From Companilactobacillus nantensis DSM 16982 (lineage in GTDB: Bacteria; Bacillota; Bacilli; Lactobacillales; Lactobacillaceae), in NCBI RefSeq assembly GCF_001435815.1, contig NZ_AZFV01000004.1:1-64000 (forward strand): DNA of 64,000 nt. The letters run 5' to 3'. Positions within the stretch are counted from its first letter, which is position 1, and every line of letters begins with the position of its first letter. The notes under the pieces are model-generated. The model saw nothing but the letters and a program-made list of their open reading frames with translations, was not told the origin of the DNA and searched no databases. Positions 63,192-64,000 of the stretch are shown here, piece after piece. The translations under genes and the position numbers were made by a program.

Positions 63192-63327
63192 ATTGATAAT
63201 TATAATCACTTTCAAACTTTCAATTCCAGCAAAATCAGTGACTCACACTCGGTCTAAATACTGCATTATGATAAAATTAATATAATTGTTTCGGGGGAAA
63301 CACATTTTGTTATACTGAGGTGATTTT

Positions 63328-64000
63328 ATGAATCAATTTTCTCCGTATATGGACATCTTGCAAAAAACTTCAATTTATTTGGGGATTGCAACAATTGTTC
63401 TATTCGGAATTTTCTTATTCTTTTGGCTTAGAGAACCTCGCCAACTAATCCATGGAATAACGTTTACAGTCTTCTTCATTGCTTTTCTCGGTGAATTAGC
63501 TGCTCTAATATTTACAACTGGTAATCCAGAATTCATTGTTATTATGGGTGTTTTGTTCGTTCTAATTGTTGGTGTCATTTTAGTAGTGATGTTCTTTATG
63601 TGGGCATTACTACTTTGGAACGCTATTGTGGTTTGGAAGCGTGAAAGTCATACATTATCGAATATGTTAACTTTATTTTTAGCAATTTTTCTAATTGCGC
63701 TTTGGTTTGCCAATTCGTTTATGGTTGGTCACTCCCGCTTTCTGCCAGATTGGTTCAATGTTTTAATCTCCGGTTTACCAGTCATCGGTTTGTACCTATT
63801 ACTTTGTTCATACAATTATTTAGCTAGTTCTTTTCTATATCAATTCGTCCCTCGACGTTACAAAGCTGACTACTTGATTGTCCTAGGTGCTGGGCTAATT
63901 AACGGTGATACAGTTTCTAGACTGCTAGGAAACCGAATTGATGCCGCCATGAAGTTTGGTAACAAGCAGATTAAAAAGGGCCGTCAAGCTCCTAAAATCG
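63328..64000 (+). CDS. YdcF/SanA-like (DUF218) membrane protein, partial
   Basis: Open frame from ATG at 63328 (GAGGTGA site) running off the window end, 224 codons seen. About six membrane segments are followed by the start of a DUF218 domain (KADYLIVLGAGLINGDTVSRLLGNRIDAAMKFG). The family is linked to cell-envelope processes and binding of SAM or nucleotide-like ligands; exact role unknown. Incomplete at the 3' end. Confidence 0.85.
   Translation, partial: MNQFSPYMDILQKTSIYLGIATIVLFGIFLFFWLREPRQLIHGITFTVFFIAFLGELAALIFTTGNPEFIVIMGVLFVLIVGVILVVMFFMWALLLWNAIVVWKRESHTLSNMLTLFLAIFLIALWFANSFMVGHSRFLPDWFNVLISGLPVIGLYLLLCSYNYLASSFLYQFVPRRYKADYLIVLGAGLINGDTVSRLLGNRIDAAMKFGNKQIKKGRQAPKI

Noticed and set aside
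1-64000. Insertion sequences, prophage, CRISPR, rRNA or tRNA genes
   Set aside because: No transposase, integrase, regularly spaced repeat array or RNA gene could be recognised.

Overview
The window looks like the chromosome of a low-GC lactic acid bacterium of the family Lactobacillaceae. The support is pyruvate oxidase with a CcpA (cre) site, a mannose-class PTS with a DUF956 gene, a Trp T-box, strong AGGAGG ribosome binding sites, and the many AT-rich bidirectional terminators. The genus is not certain; Companilactobacillus is my guess. I see no rRNA, tRNA, CRISPR array, prophage or transposase gene.

Layout. 0.1-9.3 kb: sugar uptake protein, phosphoglycerate mutase, zinc-type CDF exporter, a DUF5067-like gene broken by one in-frame TGA, a CPBP protease and the manLMN-manO PTS. 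9.9-14.4 kb: TetR regulator, AHL-lactonase-like hydrolase with its ribosome binding site buried in a perfect hairpin, DUF4867 gene, and a ketopantoate reductase/EIIC pair. 14.6-20.2 kb: an EIICBA PTS gene bracketed by two copies of a structured repeat, then a P-type ATPase. 20.2-25.4 kb: orphan OmpR-type regulator with a degenerate receiver, divergent from pstSCAB (no phoU), then an orphan immunity gene. 25.4-30.1 kb: HAD enzyme, pyruvate oxidase and PAP2 phosphatase; a second structured repeat family lies on both sides of the first two. 30.1-35.6 kb: complete 2-aminoethylphosphonate uptake and breakdown operon (phnD-C-E-E-X-W). 36.7-41.7 kb: divergent threonine genes (lysC-hom / thrC-thrB). 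41.7-46.1 kb: AraC regulator, esterase, exported agmatine/peptidyl-arginine deiminase-like protein, DeoR regulator and HAD hydrolase. 46.2-50.6 kb: fumarate reductase flavoprotein, fumarase, YfcC transporter. 50.7-51.2 kb: zinc-independent rpmG and rpsN plus a 37-aa ORF. 51.4-54.2 kb: MarR/ABC exporter operon under a consensus promoter with two perfect operators, ending in a folded RNA. 54.2-60.8 kb: SDR, aldo/keto reductase and trpDCFBA under a Trp T-box, with no trpE or trpG. 61-64 kb: macrodomain protein, Cof-type HAD, DeoR regulator with a 10-bp phased operator array, and a partial YdcF-like gene.

How parts fit. Phosphate is a theme: the pst promoter and the phn promoter both carry TTTACA-type direct repeats spaced 11 bp (or 22 bp), the layout known for PhoP boxes, and the only PhoP-like regulator here has lost its acidic pocket. 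The most unusual content is non-coding: two dispersed repeat families whose copies keep base pairing while the paired sequences themselves have changed, and a separate 117-nt hairpin after the ABC exporter whose G-U pairs show it folds as + strand RNA.
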